A stretch of 64,000 nucleotides of DNA from Pedococcus bigeumensis. GTDB taxonomy: Bacteria > Actinomycetota > Actinomycetes > Actinomycetales > Dermatophilaceae. The notes under the pieces were generated by a model. The model saw only the letters and a program-made list of their open reading frames with translations. It was not told the DNA's origin and did no database searches. A program made the translations under genes and the position numbers. Positions 17,477-26,515 of this stretch are shown here, in pieces (position 1 is the first letter of the stretch; each line of letters begins with the position of its first letter). Location: assembly GCF_006438965.1 (NCBI RefSeq), contig NZ_RCZM01000006.1:205912-269911 (forward strand), given 5' to 3'.

Positions 17477-18808
17477 TCAGACGGACTGGACGAACGCGTC
17501 TTCGAGGATGTCGAGGCCCTCCGACAACAGGTCGTCGCCCGCCGACAGCGGCGGCAGGAACCGGAACACGTTGCCGAAGGTGCCACAGGTCAGCGTCACC
17601 AGACCGGCGGCGTGGCAAGCCTTGTTGATCCGGCCGGTGAGGTCGGCATCGGGCGTCTTGTGCTGCAGGTCGCTGACCAGCTCGACGGCCAGCATCGCCC
17701 CACGGCCCCGGATCTCGCCGATCACGTCGTACTTGTCGGCGAGCGCCTCCAGCCTCGGCCGGAACAGTGCCTCGACGGCCCGCGCCCGTCCGGCCAGGTC
17801 GTCGACCTTCATCGTCTCGATGGCGGCCAGCGCGCTCGCGCAGGCCACCGGGTTGCCGCCGTAGGTCCCACCGAGGCCGCCGACGTGGATCGCGTCCATG
17901 ACGTCGGCGCGACCGGTGAGCGCCGCGAGCGGCATGCCACCGGCGATGCCCTTGGCAGTCGTGATGAGGTCGGGGACGACGTCCTCGTGGTCGGAGGCGA
18001 ACCAGTCCCCAGTGCGGCAGAACCCGGTCTGCACCTCGTCGGCGATGAACAGGATGCCCTGCTCGGTGCACCAGTCGGAGACCTTCTTCATGAAGCCCGG
18101 CGCCGGCACGATGAAACCGCCTTCGCCCTGGATCGGCTCGAGGATGACGGCCGCCGTGTTGTCCTCCCCCACCTGCGAGTGCACGAGGTCGACGAACTCG
18201 GCGAACGCCTCGTCTGCGCAGTTCTCCGGGCCCGTCGGCCAGCGGTAGGGGTAGGCCATCGGCACGCGGTAGATCTCGCTCGCGAACGGCCCGAACCGGT
18301 GCTTGTAGGGCATGTTCTTGGCGGTCAGGCCCATGGTCAGGTTGGTCCGACCGTGGTACGCGTGGTCGAACGCCACGACGCCCTGGCGGCCGGTGAAGTG
18401 GCGGGCCACCTTGACGGCGTTCTCGACCGCCTCGGAGCCGGAGTTGAAGAGGGCAGAACGCTTTTCGTGCGTGCCGGGTGTCACCTCGGCCAGCACCTCG
18501 GCCACCTCGAGGTACTCCTCGTAGGGGGTCACCATGAAGCAGGTGTGGGTGAAGTCGTTGATCTGCTTCGTGACCGCGTCGATGACGCGCTGGTTGCCGT
18601 TGCCGACCGTGGTCACCGCGATGCCGGAGCCGAAGTCGATGAGCTGGTTGCCGTCGACGTCGCGCAGGATCCCGCCCGCCGCCTGCTCGATGTAGACGGG
18701 CAACCCGGTGCCGACGCCGGCTGACACCGCGGCGAGCTTGCGTTGCTGGAGGGCCTGGCTCTTGGGGCCGGGGATGCTGGTGGCGAGGATGCGCTTCTGC
18801 TCGAGCAT
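17477..18808 (-). CDS. gabT: 4-aminobutyrate aminotransferase
   Basis: From the ATG at 18808 the protein has 443 residues and begins 'MLEQKRILATSIPGPKSQAL', the usual start of actinobacterial GabT. Lys286 in 'TTAKGIAGG' is the PLP lysine, Asp257 in 'IADEVQTGF' pairs with the ring nitrogen, and 'ILEPIQGEGG' is a family signature. The enzyme transfers the amino group of 4-aminobutyrate to 2-oxoglutarate, giving succinate semialdehyde. No succinate semialdehyde dehydrogenase is adjacent. The frame is open further upstream but that part overlaps the divergent promoter region. Confidence 0.93.
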   Translation of the reverse strand: MLEQKRILATSIPGPKSQALQQRKLAAVSAGVGTGLPVYIEQAAGGILRDVDGNQLIDFGSGIAVTTVGNGNQRVIDAVTKQINDFTHTCFMVTPYEEYLEVAEVLAEVTPGTHEKRSALFNSGSEAVENAVKVARHFTGRQGVVAFDHAYHGRTNLTMGLTAKNMPYKHRFGPFASEIYRVPMAYPYRWPTGPENCADEAFAEFVDLVHSQVGEDNTAAVILEPIQGEGGFIVPAPGFMKKVSDWCTEQGILFIADEVQTGFCRTGDWFASDHEDVVPDLITTAKGIAGGMPLAALTGRADVMDAIHVGGLGGTYGGNPVACASALAAIETMKVDDLAGRARAVEALFRPRLEALADKYDVIGEIRGRGAMLAVELVSDLQHKTPDADLTGRINKACHAAGLVTLTCGTFGNVFRFLPPLSAGDDLLSEGLDILEDAFVQSV

Positions 18809-18921
18809 GCGCCGAGCATACGACCGCCTGCTCGCGGCCCGCACGGGTCCCGGGCGGTGCGTTTCAGCGGCTGCGCAAATCGGGTGAAGGCCGCCCTTTC
18901 GCGTGGACCCGACAAAGGTGA

Positions 18922-18953
18922 GGTATGCCGCGGGCATGGCACCGCGGCATACC
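18922..18953. promoter_or_regulatory. 12-bp perfect inverted repeat between gabT and the LigD-polymerase gene
   Basis: GGTATGCCGCGG (18922-18933) and CCGCGGCATACC (18942-18953) are perfect inverted copies with an 8-nt spacer, 18 bp before the start at 18972 and in the divergent promoter region. The place suggests an operator. The arm contains the heptamer GTATGCC that is overrepresented across the window, so a structural or protein-binding role tied to that motif is also possible. Confidence 0.55.
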
Positions 18954-18971
18954 CGCCCGTAGCGTTGGGGC

Positions 18972-19952
18972 ATGGCACCCCCCGCGAAGTCGCCCGCGAT
19001 CGTCCTCGAGGTCGGGGACCGCGACGTGCGGATCACCAACCCGGACCGCGAGTACTTCCCCGCGCGGGGCGAGACCAAGCTCGACCTGGTCAACTACTAC
19101 CTGTCGGTCGGCGACGGGATCGTCAACGCGCTGCGGGAGCGGCCGTGCATGATGCACCGGTTCCCCAAGGGGATCGAGGGCGACAAGGTGCACCAGAAAC
19201 GGGTGCCGCACGGTGCGCCGCTGTGGCTCGAGACGGTGCGCGTCACCTTCCCGCGCTACAACCGCAAGGCCGACGAGCTCTGCGTCACCGAGCTGGCGCA
19301 CGTCATCTGGGCGGTGCAGATGTCGACGGTGGAGTTCCACCCCTGGAACAGCCGCCGAGCAGACGTGGAGAAGCCGGACGAGTGGCGGATCGACCTCGAC
19401 CCCGGACCGGACTGCCCGTGGGACCGGGTGCAGCGGGTGGCCCACGTCGCCCACGAGGTGCTCGACGAGCTGGGGGCGGTCGGCTGGCCCAAGACCAGTG
19501 GCGGTTCGGGGATGCACATCTACGTGCGGATCGCCCCGGAGTGGGGCTTCAAGGACGTGCGTCGCGGCGCCCTGGCGTTCGCCCGTGAGGTGGAGCGGCG
19601 GATGCCCGACGACGTCACCACCACCTGGTGGCGCAAGGACCGGGACCCTGCAGACCTGTTCGTCGACTACAACCAGAATGCCCGCGACCACACGATCGCC
19701 GCCGCCTACTCGGTGCGCGGCAACGCGATCGGGACGGTGTCCGCGCCGATCCGCTGGGACGAGGTGGACGACGTCGCGCCGGACGACTTCACGATCGCGA
19801 CGATGCCCGCGCGATTCGCCGAGCTGGGCGACCTGCACGCGGGGATCGACGACGCGGTGTTCGAGATCGACCGGCTCCTCGAATGGGCCGAGCGTGACGA
19901 ACGCGACGGGGCTGCCGAGCCGCCCGAGCCCGACGCCACCGAGCCCGACTGA
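18972..19952 (+). CDS. LigD-type primase-polymerase domain protein
   Basis: The 326-residue protein is the stand-alone archaeo-eukaryotic primase (PolDom) part of LigD. The metal-binding 'RIDLDPGPD' gives Asp141 and Asp143; 'SGGSGMHIYV' near residue 180 and 'DLFVDYNQNARDHTIAAAYS' near 225-245 are also conserved in the family. PolDom fills or extends ends during nonhomologous end joining, preferring ribonucleotides. There is no ligase or nuclease domain in the protein, and Ku is not in the window, so partners must be elsewhere. The C-terminal 25 residues are acidic and Pro-rich. Confidence 0.9.
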   Translation: MAPPAKSPAIVLEVGDRDVRITNPDREYFPARGETKLDLVNYYLSVGDGIVNALRERPCMMHRFPKGIEGDKVHQKRVPHGAPLWLETVRVTFPRYNRKADELCVTELAHVIWAVQMSTVEFHPWNSRRADVEKPDEWRIDLDPGPDCPWDRVQRVAHVAHEVLDELGAVGWPKTSGGSGMHIYVRIAPEWGFKDVRRGALAFAREVERRMPDDVTTTWWRKDRDPADLFVDYNQNARDHTIAAAYSVRGNAIGTVSAPIRWDEVDDVAPDDFTIATMPARFAELGDLHAGIDDAVFEIDRLLEWAERDERDGAAEPPEPDATEPD

Positions 19953-19964
19953 CGCTGTCCGCAG

Positions 19965-20010
19965 ATCTGTGCACAGATGACTGACATCTCCGCATCTGCG
20001 GAGGTAGGGT
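19965..20010 (+). promoter_or_regulatory. Promoter and dyads of the molybdate operon
   Basis: ATCTGTGCACAGAT (19965-19978) is a perfect 14-bp palindrome, and CTCCGCA/TGCGGAG (19988-20003, 2-nt spacer) is a second dyad. A -10-like TAGGGT lies at 20005-20010, 7 nt before the ATG of the TOBE regulator, which suggests a leaderless transcript. One or both dyads may be the site of that regulator. Confidence 0.45.
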
Positions 20011-20017
20011 CAACTCC

Positions 20018-20422
20018 ATGCCGCAACTACGGATCAAGGACGCCTCCAGCTTTCTGGGCGTGAGCGATGACACCGTGCGGCGCTGGGTCGACAGCGGGGC
20101 CCTCGAGGCCCAGACCGACGAGGCCGGCCGCAAGGTCATCGACGGCTACCAGGTCGCCCTGCTGGCCCGCGAGCAGGCGCACACCGTGGCCGACCCCTCG
20201 GGGGTGGGTCGGTCCGCGCGCAACCGGTTCGTCGGTCTGGTCACCGACATCAAGCGCGACACCGTGATGGCCCAGGTCGAGATGCAGTGCGGCCCGTTCC
20301 GGGTGGTGTCGTTAATGAGCTCAGAGGCCGTCGACGACCTGCGGCTCGAGCTGGGCTCGGTGGCCATAGCCGTCGTCAAGTCGACCACCGTCATCGTCGA
20401 GACCCCCCAAGGAGCGTCATGA
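20018..20422 (+). CDS. Helix-turn-helix plus TOBE molybdate-binding regulator
   Basis: The 134-residue protein begins with an excisionase/MerR-like helix-turn-helix ('LRIKDASSFLGVSDDTVRRW', residues 4-23, and the following helix) and ends with a TOBE/Mop domain (about 68-130: 'ARNRFVGLVTDIKRD' and 'SLMSSEAVDDLRLELG') that binds molybdate or tungstate. It most likely senses molybdate and controls the downstream modABC genes. The stop overlaps the modA start (ATGA). Confidence 0.87.
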   Translation: MPQLRIKDASSFLGVSDDTVRRWVDSGALEAQTDEAGRKVIDGYQVALLAREQAHTVADPSGVGRSARNRFVGLVTDIKRDTVMAQVEMQCGPFRVVSLMSSEAVDDLRLELGSVAIAVVKSTTVIVETPQGAS

Positions 20423-21240
20423 AGCTGCGCCGTGGAAAGCTCTCCGTCCTCGCGGTCCTGGCCGTTGCCGGCCTGGTCCTCACCACTTCGGGCTGCGGGT
20501 CCGACGACGAGGCGCCGCAGGGGGGCGCCACGTCGTCGGACACCAGCTCGAGCTCACCGGCCCTGTCCGGTGAGATCACCGTCTTCGCGGCGGCATCGCT
20601 GAAGAAGACGTTCACCGAGATCGGCGCCGAGTTCGAGAAGGCCTACCCGGGCACGAAGGTGGCCTTCAACTTCGCCGGCTCGTCCGACCTCGTCGCCCAG
20701 ATCCAGCAGGGTGCCCCGGCCGACGTGTTCGCATCGGCCGACACCAAGAACATGGACAAGGCGACCGGTGACTCACTGACCGCGGCCGACCCCGTCAACT
20801 TCGCTTCCAACACCCTCGAGATCGCCGTGCCCCCGGGCAACCCGGCCAAGATCGCCACCCTGGCCGACCTGGCCAATTCGGGGGTCAAGGTGGTGCTGTG
20901 CGCTCCGGCCGTCCCGTGTGGTTCCGCTGCGGCCAAGGTGGAAGCCGCCGCCAAGATCGACATCAAGCCGGTCAGCGAGGAGCAGTCCGTCACCGACGTC
21001 CTCGGCAAGGTGACGGCTGGCGAAGCCGACGCCGGCCTGGTCTACGTCACCGACGTCAAGGGCGCGGGCGACAAGGTCATGGGTGTCGAGTTCCCCGAGT
21101 CCTCCAGCGCGGTCAACACGTATCCGATCGCAACCCTCAAGGCCAGCAAGAACGCCGCGCTGGCCGACGCGTTCCTCAAGGCGGTCACGGGCGACCCGGG
21201 TCAGGGCATCCTCGCCACCGCCGGGTTCGCCAAGCCGTAG
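20419..21240 (+). CDS. modA: Molybdate ABC transporter substrate-binding lipoprotein
   Basis: The ATG at 20419 overlaps the stop of the regulator by 4 bp. The 273-residue protein has a basic start, a hydrophobic stretch and a lipobox 'LTTSGC', so it is an anchored lipoprotein. After a Ser/Thr-rich linker, '[20 protein letters not shown]' and '[20 protein letters not shown]' are the ModA signatures whose Ser residues coordinate the oxyanion. It delivers molybdate to ModBC. Confidence 0.93.
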   Translation: MKLRRGKLSVLAVLAVAGLVLTTSGCGSDDEAPQGGATSSDTSSSSPALSGEITVFAAASLKKTFTEIGAEFEKAYPGTKVAFNFAGSSDLVAQIQQGAPADVFASADTKNMDKATGDSLTAADPVNFASNTLEIAVPPGNPAKIATLADLANSGVKVVLCAPAVPCGSAAAKVEAAAKIDIKPVSEEQSVTDVLGKVTAGEADAGLVYVTDVKGAGDKVMGVEFPESSSAVNTYPIATLKASKNAALADAFLKAVTGDPGQGILATAGFAKP

Positions 21241-21250
21241 CCTGCCTGTC

Positions 21251-22060
21251 GTGCCCCTGGTTGCCCCCACACCGCGAGGACGACCGCGGCTGGGACTGCC
21301 CGCCTGGGTGTTCGTCCCCGCCGCGGTCGGGGCGTTGTTCGTCGTCCTCCCCCTCGTGGCGATGCTCACCCGCATCGAGTGGGCCAGCTTCGGCACCCTC
21401 ATCACCTCCGACTCCTCGCGCGCCGCCCTGGCGCTGAGCCTGCGGACCTCGGTGGCCAGCACCGTGCTGTGCATCGTGTTCGGTGTGCCGATGGCGCTCG
21501 TCCTCGCTCGCACCGAGTTCCGCGGCCAGTCGATCGCGCGGTCCCTCGTCCTGCTCCCCCTCGTCCTGCCTCCCGTGGTCGGGGGCATCGCGCTGCTCTA
21601 CACGTTCGGCCGCCGCGGCCTGCTCGGCCACACCATCGAGGTCCTCGGGCTGCAGATCGCCTTCTCCACAACAGCGGTCGTCATGGCCCAGACCTTCGTC
21701 GCCCTGCCGTTCCTCGTGGTCAGCCTCGAGGGTGCGCTGCGCACCGGTGGCCAACGGTTCGAAGAGGTCGCCGCGACCCTCGGAGCGCGCCCGACGACGG
21801 TCTTCCTGCGGGTGACGCTCCCCCTGGTCCTCCCCGGCCTCGCGTCCGGTGCTGTGCTCGCCTTCGCCCGGGCGCTGGGTGAGTTCGGCGCCACGATCAC
21901 CTTCGCCGGCAGCCTCCAGGGCGTCACCCGCACCCTGCCGCTCGAGATCTACCTGCAGCGCGAGACCGATCCCCAAGCAGCAGTGGCACTTTCGCTGGTC
22001 CTCGTCGTGGTGGCCACGGTCGTGATCGCACTGACCCGGCGCTCGAGGACTGCGCTGTGA
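21251..22060 (+). CDS. modB: Molybdate ABC transporter permease
   Basis: From the GTG at 21251, 10 bp after modA, the protein has 269 residues. It has about six membrane helices, and the EAA loop '[20 protein letters not shown]' with a following Pro and Gly contacts ModC. A ModB-type '[14 protein letters not shown]' sits near residue 210. The stop overlaps the modC GTG by 4 bp. Confidence 0.93.
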   Translation: MPLVAPTPRGRPRLGLPAWVFVPAAVGALFVVLPLVAMLTRIEWASFGTLITSDSSRAALALSLRTSVASTVLCIVFGVPMALVLARTEFRGQSIARSLVLLPLVLPPVVGGIALLYTFGRRGLLGHTIEVLGLQIAFSTTAVVMAQTFVALPFLVVSLEGALRTGGQRFEEVAATLGARPTTVFLRVTLPLVLPGLASGAVLAFARALGEFGATITFAGSLQGVTRTLPLEIYLQRETDPQAAVALSLVLVVVATVVIALTRRSRTAL

Positions 22061-23109
22061 AGCTCCACGCGCAGCTCAGCCTGCCGGAGCGCTCCGTGGA
22101 CCTCACTCTCGCCGTCGAGGCCGGCCGCACCCTGGCTCTGCTCGGGCCCAACGGTGCCGGCAAGTCCACGGCGCTCGCCTCGATCGCGGGGCTGCTTCGA
22201 CCCTTGTCGGGGCTGATCACGCTCGACGAGCGGACCCTGTTCTCCGGCAACGACTCCAGCAGCGGCGAGTGGGTGCCTCCGCACTCGCGCGGCGTGGCCC
22301 TGCTGGCGCAGGAGGCGCGACTGTTTCCGCACCTCTCGGTGCTGGACAACGTCGCCTTCGGTCCGCGCAGTGCCGGTATGCCGCGTGGCCGGGCCCGCGA
22401 GCTGGCTCGCGAGTGGCTTGCCCAGGTCGACGCCGAGGAGTTCGCCGACCGGCGACCGGCGGCCCTCTCCGGAGGCCAGGCCCAGCGGGTGGCCATCGCC
22501 CGCGCGCTGGCCACCGAGCCTCAGCTGCTTCTGCTCGACGAGCCGCTCTCCGCCCTCGACGTCGAGTCCGCCCCCGCGATCCGCCAGCTGCTGCGCCGGG
22601 TCCTCAAGGACCGCAGCACCATCCTGGTCACCCACGACATCCTCGACGCGGTGCTGCTCGCCGACGACGTGGCCGTGCTCGAGTCCGGGATGGTGGTCGA
22701 GCAGGGACCCACGTCACGCGTGCTCACCCGGCCGACCAGTGGCTTCGCCGCGCGCATCGCGGGACTCAACCTCGTGCGCGGAACCGCCTACGGGACAACG
22801 GTTTCCACGTCGGCCGGGCTGCGCATCGAGGGTCTCCCCGAGGAAGCGCTCGGGGAGGGGCAGGCGGCCGTGGCCGTGTTCAGCCCCAACGCCGTCGGGG
22901 TCTACCGCGAAGCTCCCTCGGGCAGCCCGCGCAACGTCGTCCGGGGGACGGTGACCGACCTCGAACCGCACGGCCACCAGGTGCGCGTGCACACGGCATA
23001 CCTGTCGGCGGACATCACCCCGGCGGCACTCGCGGAGCTTGCGATCGGCCCCGGTGACGAGGTGGTCTTCACGATCAAGGCGAGCGAGGTCGCGGTCTAC
23101 GCCGCGTGA
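22057..23109 (+). CDS. modC: Molybdate ABC transporter ATP-binding protein
   Basis: The 350-residue protein has Walker A 'GPNGAGKST' (30-38), signature '[15 protein letters not shown]' near 140, Walker B '[12 protein letters not shown]' near 158, and the H-loop in '[10 protein letters not shown]'. The C-terminal 80 residues ('[20 protein letters not shown]' onward) are a TOBE domain that may bind molybdate and regulate transport. It powers ModAB. It is the last gene of the operon; the next gene is convergent. Confidence 0.93.
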   Translation: MKLHAQLSLPERSVDLTLAVEAGRTLALLGPNGAGKSTALASIAGLLRPLSGLITLDERTLFSGNDSSSGEWVPPHSRGVALLAQEARLFPHLSVLDNVAFGPRSAGMPRGRARELAREWLAQVDAEEFADRRPAALSGGQAQRVAIARALATEPQLLLLDEPLSALDVESAPAIRQLLRRVLKDRSTILVTHDILDAVLLADDVAVLESGMVVEQGPTSRVLTRPTSGFAARIAGLNLVRGTAYGTTVSTSAGLRIEGLPEEALGEGQAAVAVFSPNAVGVYREAPSGSPRNVVRGTVTDLEPHGHQVRVHTAYLSADITPAALAELAIGPGDEVVFTIKASEVAVYAA

Positions 23110-23124
23110 GCGCGCCTGACCGTC

Positions 23125-23559
23125 TCACGCCTGGGTGGCGTCGCCTGCGCTGGACGTGGCAGCTGCCTCGCGGGCGGCGAGGGCGGCCGCGTAGTCGGGC
23201 AGCTCCTGGAGCGCGAAGTGGTTGCCGTCAGGGTCCTCGAAGTGGGTGAACCGGCCCCACGGGAGGCTCTCGACCTCGCTCACCTCGACGCCACGGCCCT
23301 TGAGCTCGGCGTGGGCCGCATCGGCGTCGGCGACCACGAGCTGGAGGTACTGCTTCACCCCCGCGCCGAGCATCTCCATGCCCTTGACGAAGCAGAACGA
23401 GCAGGCCGACCCGGGTGGCGTGATCTGGACGAAGCGCAGGTCGGCCTCCTCGACGACCTGGTCCTGGTCCGCCGGCCAGCCGACGACGTCCTCGAAGAAC
23501 GCCTTCGTGCGGTCGATGTCCGTGACGGAGATGGGGATGAGCTCGATCTTGTAGTCCAT
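23125..23559 (-). CDS. VOC/glyoxalase-like protein
   Basis: The 144-residue protein starts with ATG after a GAGGAGAGG ribosome site. It has the VOC pattern 'PISVTDIDRTKAFFEDVVGW' and 'WGRFTHFEDPDGNHFALQEL', where the last part supplies a Glu/His metal-ligand region. It is a single-module dioxygenase/glyoxalase-like protein with no identifiable substrate; many such actinobacterial proteins are orphan. It is transcribed alone, convergent with modC. Confidence 0.8.
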   Translation of the reverse strand: MDYKIELIPISVTDIDRTKAFFEDVVGWPADQDQVVEEADLRFVQITPPGSACSFCFVKGMEMLGAGVKQYLQLVVADADAAHAELKGRGVEVSEVESLPWGRFTHFEDPDGNHFALQELPDYAAALAAREAAATSSAGDATQA

Positions 23560-23675
23560 GTCTGGTCCTCTCCTCGCAACCTCTCCCTCGGAGGTTCTAC
23601 CACCAGCCTAGGAAGGCTTCCGGTCACTTTCTGTCCTGAATGACTCCCCGGTTCGGACAGCTTGGCTGTCCGCGG

Positions 23676-24092
23676 TCAGGGCGCGTCGGTCAGGGCGACG
23701 ACCCACTCGGGCGGCCACGGCCGGGATCGGTCGGCCCCGTCGGGCACGTGCACGGTGACGTACTTCCCCCTTGCCGCGCGGGTCCGAGTGCGGTCCTCGA
23801 AGGCCTCACCCCAGACCTCGTAGCCAAAGGTCATCGACGACGTGCCGATGCGCTCGAGGACGACGGTGGCGGTGACCTCCTGGCCGAACCACAGCCGCGC
23901 CTCGTAGTCGACCTCATGGCGCACCCGTGGGGCCGTGCCGAAGTAGCCGTCCACCCCACGCTCGCGCATCAGCGCCGCCTCGGCCGACTCCACCCAGCGG
24001 GTGATCGCGGTGTTGTGGTGGTGACCGGCGGCGTCGGTGTCCATCCACTCGACCCGGCCGCGGTGCACGCCCCGTGGTCCGGTGGCCGTCAC
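23676..24092 (-). CDS. 4HBT-type (YbgC-like) acyl-CoA thioesterase
   Basis: The GTG at 24092 overlaps the upstream stop (GTGA), which sets the start and gives 138 residues. The hotdog-fold motif 'VEWMDTDAAGHHHNTAITRW' contains the catalytic Asp of 4HBT thioesterases, here followed by His residues; 'VDYEARLWFGQEVTATVVLE' is the central sheet. It probably releases CoA from an aromatic thioester. It is the last gene of the six-gene aromatic operon, directly coupled to the monooxygenase, so a hydroxylated aromatic CoA ester is a likely substrate. Confidence 0.85.
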   Translation of the reverse strand: MTATGPRGVHRGRVEWMDTDAAGHHHNTAITRWVESAEAALMRERGVDGYFGTAPRVRHEVDYEARLWFGQEVTATVVLERIGTSSMTFGYEVWGEAFEDRTRTRAARGKYVTVHVPDGADRSRPWPPEWVVALTDAP

Positions 24093-26515
24093 GGAGCCAC
24101 CACGGCGACCGGCACCACGGGAGACCCGGGTGCGGTCGGACCAACCGGGACCTGACCCGGCGTCCAGCGCAGGTGGGTCGGCAGCTCGTCCACCTCGGCC
24201 TCCTTGATCAGCGAGAGCCGGGGCCGGACCGCGTCGGTCCGTGCCGTCGGTGGCTTGCGCCGCCCGGCGGCAAAGGGCAGCGGCCACTCTGCTGCGGCAC
24301 CGCGGAACTCCTGCTCGGCCGCGGCGTGCAGCGTCCACTGCGGGTCGTAGAGGTGGGTCCGGCCCAGCGCGCAGAGGTCGGCCCGCCCCGCCAGCAGGAT
24401 CGAGTTGACGTCGTCGTGCGACGAGATGGCGCCGACCGCGATGACGGCGACTCCTGCCTCGGCTGCGACCTCGTGTCGGATCCGGTCGGCGAAGGGGGTC
24501 TGGTAGGACCGTCCGAACGCCGGCGTCTCCTCCTTGCTGACCTGACCCGACGAGACGTCGATGCCGTCGGCTCCATGCTCGATGAACGCCCGGGCCAGCT
24601 CGACCGCGTCGTGCTCGTCGTTGCCGTCAGGCATCCAGTCGGTCGCCGAGATGCGCACCGTGAGCGGGCGGTCGGCGGGCCAGGCAGCGCGGACCGCGTC
24701 GAAGACCTCGAGTGGGAAGCGCAGCCGGTTCTCGAGCGACCCGCCGTACTCGTCGGTGCGCTGGTTGGAGATCGGCGAGAGGAACGAGGACAGCAGGTAG
24801 CCGTGGGCGCAGTGCAGCTCGAGCAGGTCGAAGCCAGCGTCGGCCCCACGCCGCGCCGCGGCCACGAACTCGTCCCGGATCGCCTCCAGGTCGGCGCGGG
24901 TCAGCTCGCGAGGCAGGTGGCAGCCGTCGCCATAGGCCAGCGCCGACGGGCCGGTCACCTCCCAGTTGTCGCTCTCGAGCGGCTTGTCCATGCCCTCCCA
25001 CATCAGCTTGGTCGAGCCCTTGCGTCCCGAGTGGCCGAGCTGGAGACCAATGGCCGCAGTGGAGTTCGCGTGGACGAAGTCGACGACCTTGACCCACGAG
25101 TCACGCTGCTCGTCGGTCCACAGCCCCGTGCAGCCGGGGGTGATCCGACCCTCGGGGGAGACGCAGACCATCTCGGTCATGACCAGCCCAGCGCCGCCGA
25201 GCGCCTTCGAGCCAAGGTGCACGAGGTGGAAGTCACCGGGCACCCCATCCACGGCGGAGTACATGTCCATCGGCGAGACGATGATGCGGTTCTTCAGCTC
25301 CAGGCTCCCGACACGGAACGGCTGGAACATCGCCGGCACGACTGCTGCCGCCCCCTGGGCTGCCGCGAACGCCTCGTCCACCTGGGTCGCGAAGTCCTCG
25401 TCGCGCGTCTTCAGTCCGTCGTAGGTGATCCGGCGCGACCGGGTCAGCAGGTTGAAGCAGAACTGGGTGGGGTCCTGGTCCTCATAGAGGCCGATGTTCT
25501 CGAACCACTCCAGCGAGGCCTGGGCGGCGCGCTGGGTGGACTCCACGACGGGCCGCCGTTCCGTCTCGTATGCCGTGAGCGCGGCATCGAGCGCGTCGTG
25601 CTCGTGCAGGCACGCGGCCAGGGCCAACGCATCTTCCATGGCCAGCTTGGTGCCGGAACCGATCGAGAAGTGCGCCGTGTGCGCGGCATCCCCGAGCAGG
25701 ACGACTTTGCCGTCGTGCCACCGCTCGTTGCGGACGGTCGTGAAGCTCAGCCACTTGGAGTTGTTGGAGAGCACCTCGTGGCCACCGAGCTCGTCGGCGA
25801 AGATGTCGGCCACCCGCGCGATCGACTCCTCGTCGGATGCACCCGGTGGGAACTCGGTCGACTCGCTGGCATCGAAACCTGCTGCCCGCCAGACGTCCTC
25901 GTGCATCTCGATGATGAAGGTCGAGCCCTCGTCGGAGTAGGGATAGCCGTGGATCTGCATCGTCCCCCACCGCGTCGCCTTGACGTAGAACTGGAACGCC
26001 TCGAACACCAGGTCGGTCCCGAGCCACATGAACTTGTTGTGACGACGGTCGAGGCTGGGACGGAAGACCTCGGCATACCGTTGGCGCACAGCGGAGTTCA
26101 CACCATCGGCCGCGAGCACCAGGTCGTGGGTCGCACGCAGCTCCTCGACGTCCGGGGCGACGGTCGAGAAGCGGACGTCGACAGCCAGCTCGGCGCACCG
26201 GGCCTGGAGGAGCGAGAGCAGCTCCTTGCGGCTCATCGCCGCGAAGCCCTGACCGCCGACCGTGTGCCGCTCACCCCGGAAGTGGATGTCGATGTCGGTC
26301 CACCGGGCGAAGCGGTCGGCCATCTGCTCGGCGATCCGCTCGTCGGCATTGCCGATGCCACCAAGGGTCTCGTCGGAGAAGACCACACCGAAGCCGAACG
26401 TGTCGGAAGCGGCGTTGCGCTCCCACACGGTGACCTCGTGGGAGGGGTCGAGCTGCTTCATGAGCGCGGCGAAGTAGAGCCCTCCCGGTCCGCCGCCGAT
26501 GATCGCGATCTTCAC
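24089..26515 (-). CDS. Two-domain FAD monooxygenase / OYE-type oxidoreductase (salicylyl-CoA 5-hydroxylase or 2-aminobenzoyl-CoA monooxygenase type)
   Basis: Residues 1-385 are a flavoprotein monooxygenase: dinucleotide motif 'IGGGPGGLY' (6-14) and the FAD ribityl motif 'VVLLGDAAHTAHFSIGSG' near 275. Residues about 395-780 are an old-yellow-enzyme/NADH:flavin oxidoreductase barrel ('IVSPMDMYSA', 'LLELHCAHGYLLSSFLSPI', 'TVRISATDWM'). This exact fusion is known for bacterial 2-aminobenzoyl-CoA monooxygenase/reductase and is the usual annotation for actinobacterial salicylyl-CoA 5-hydroxylase. Either way it acts on the CoA thioester of an ortho-substituted benzoate. The GTG start overlaps the ligase stop, and the stop overlaps the thioesterase start. 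Confidence 0.9.
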   Translation of the reverse strand: MKIAIIGGGPGGLYFAALMKQLDPSHEVTVWERNAASDTFGFGVVFSDETLGGIGNADERIAEQMADRFARWTDIDIHFRGERHTVGGQGFAAMSRKELLSLLQARCAELAVDVRFSTVAPDVEELRATHDLVLAADGVNSAVRQRYAEVFRPSLDRRHNKFMWLGTDLVFEAFQFYVKATRWGTMQIHGYPYSDEGSTFIIEMHEDVWRAAGFDASESTEFPPGASDEESIARVADIFADELGGHEVLSNNSKWLSFTTVRNERWHDGKVVLLGDAAHTAHFSIGSGTKLAMEDALALAACLHEHDALDAALTAYETERRPVVESTQRAAQASLEWFENIGLYEDQDPTQFCFNLLTRSRRITYDGLKTRDEDFATQVDEAFAAAQGAAAVVPAMFQPFRVGSLELKNRIIVSPMDMYSAVDGVPGDFHLVHLGSKALGGAGLVMTEMVCVSPEGRITPGCTGLWTDEQRDSWVKVVDFVHANSTAAIGLQLGHSGRKGSTKLMWEGMDKPLESDNWEVTGPSALAYGDGCHLPRELTRADLEAIRDEFVAAARRGADAGFDLLELHCAHGYLLSSFLSPISNQRTDEYGGSLENRLRFPLEVFDAVRAAWPADRPLTVRISATDWMPDGNDEHDAVELARAFIEHGADGIDVSSGQVSKEETPAFGRSYQTPFADRIRHEVAAEAGVAVIAVGAISSHDDVNSILLAGRADLCALGRTHLYDPQWTLHAAAEQEFRGAAAEWPLPFAAGRRKPPTARTDAVRPRLSLIKEAEVDELPTHLRWTPGQVPVGPTAPGSPVVPVAVVAP

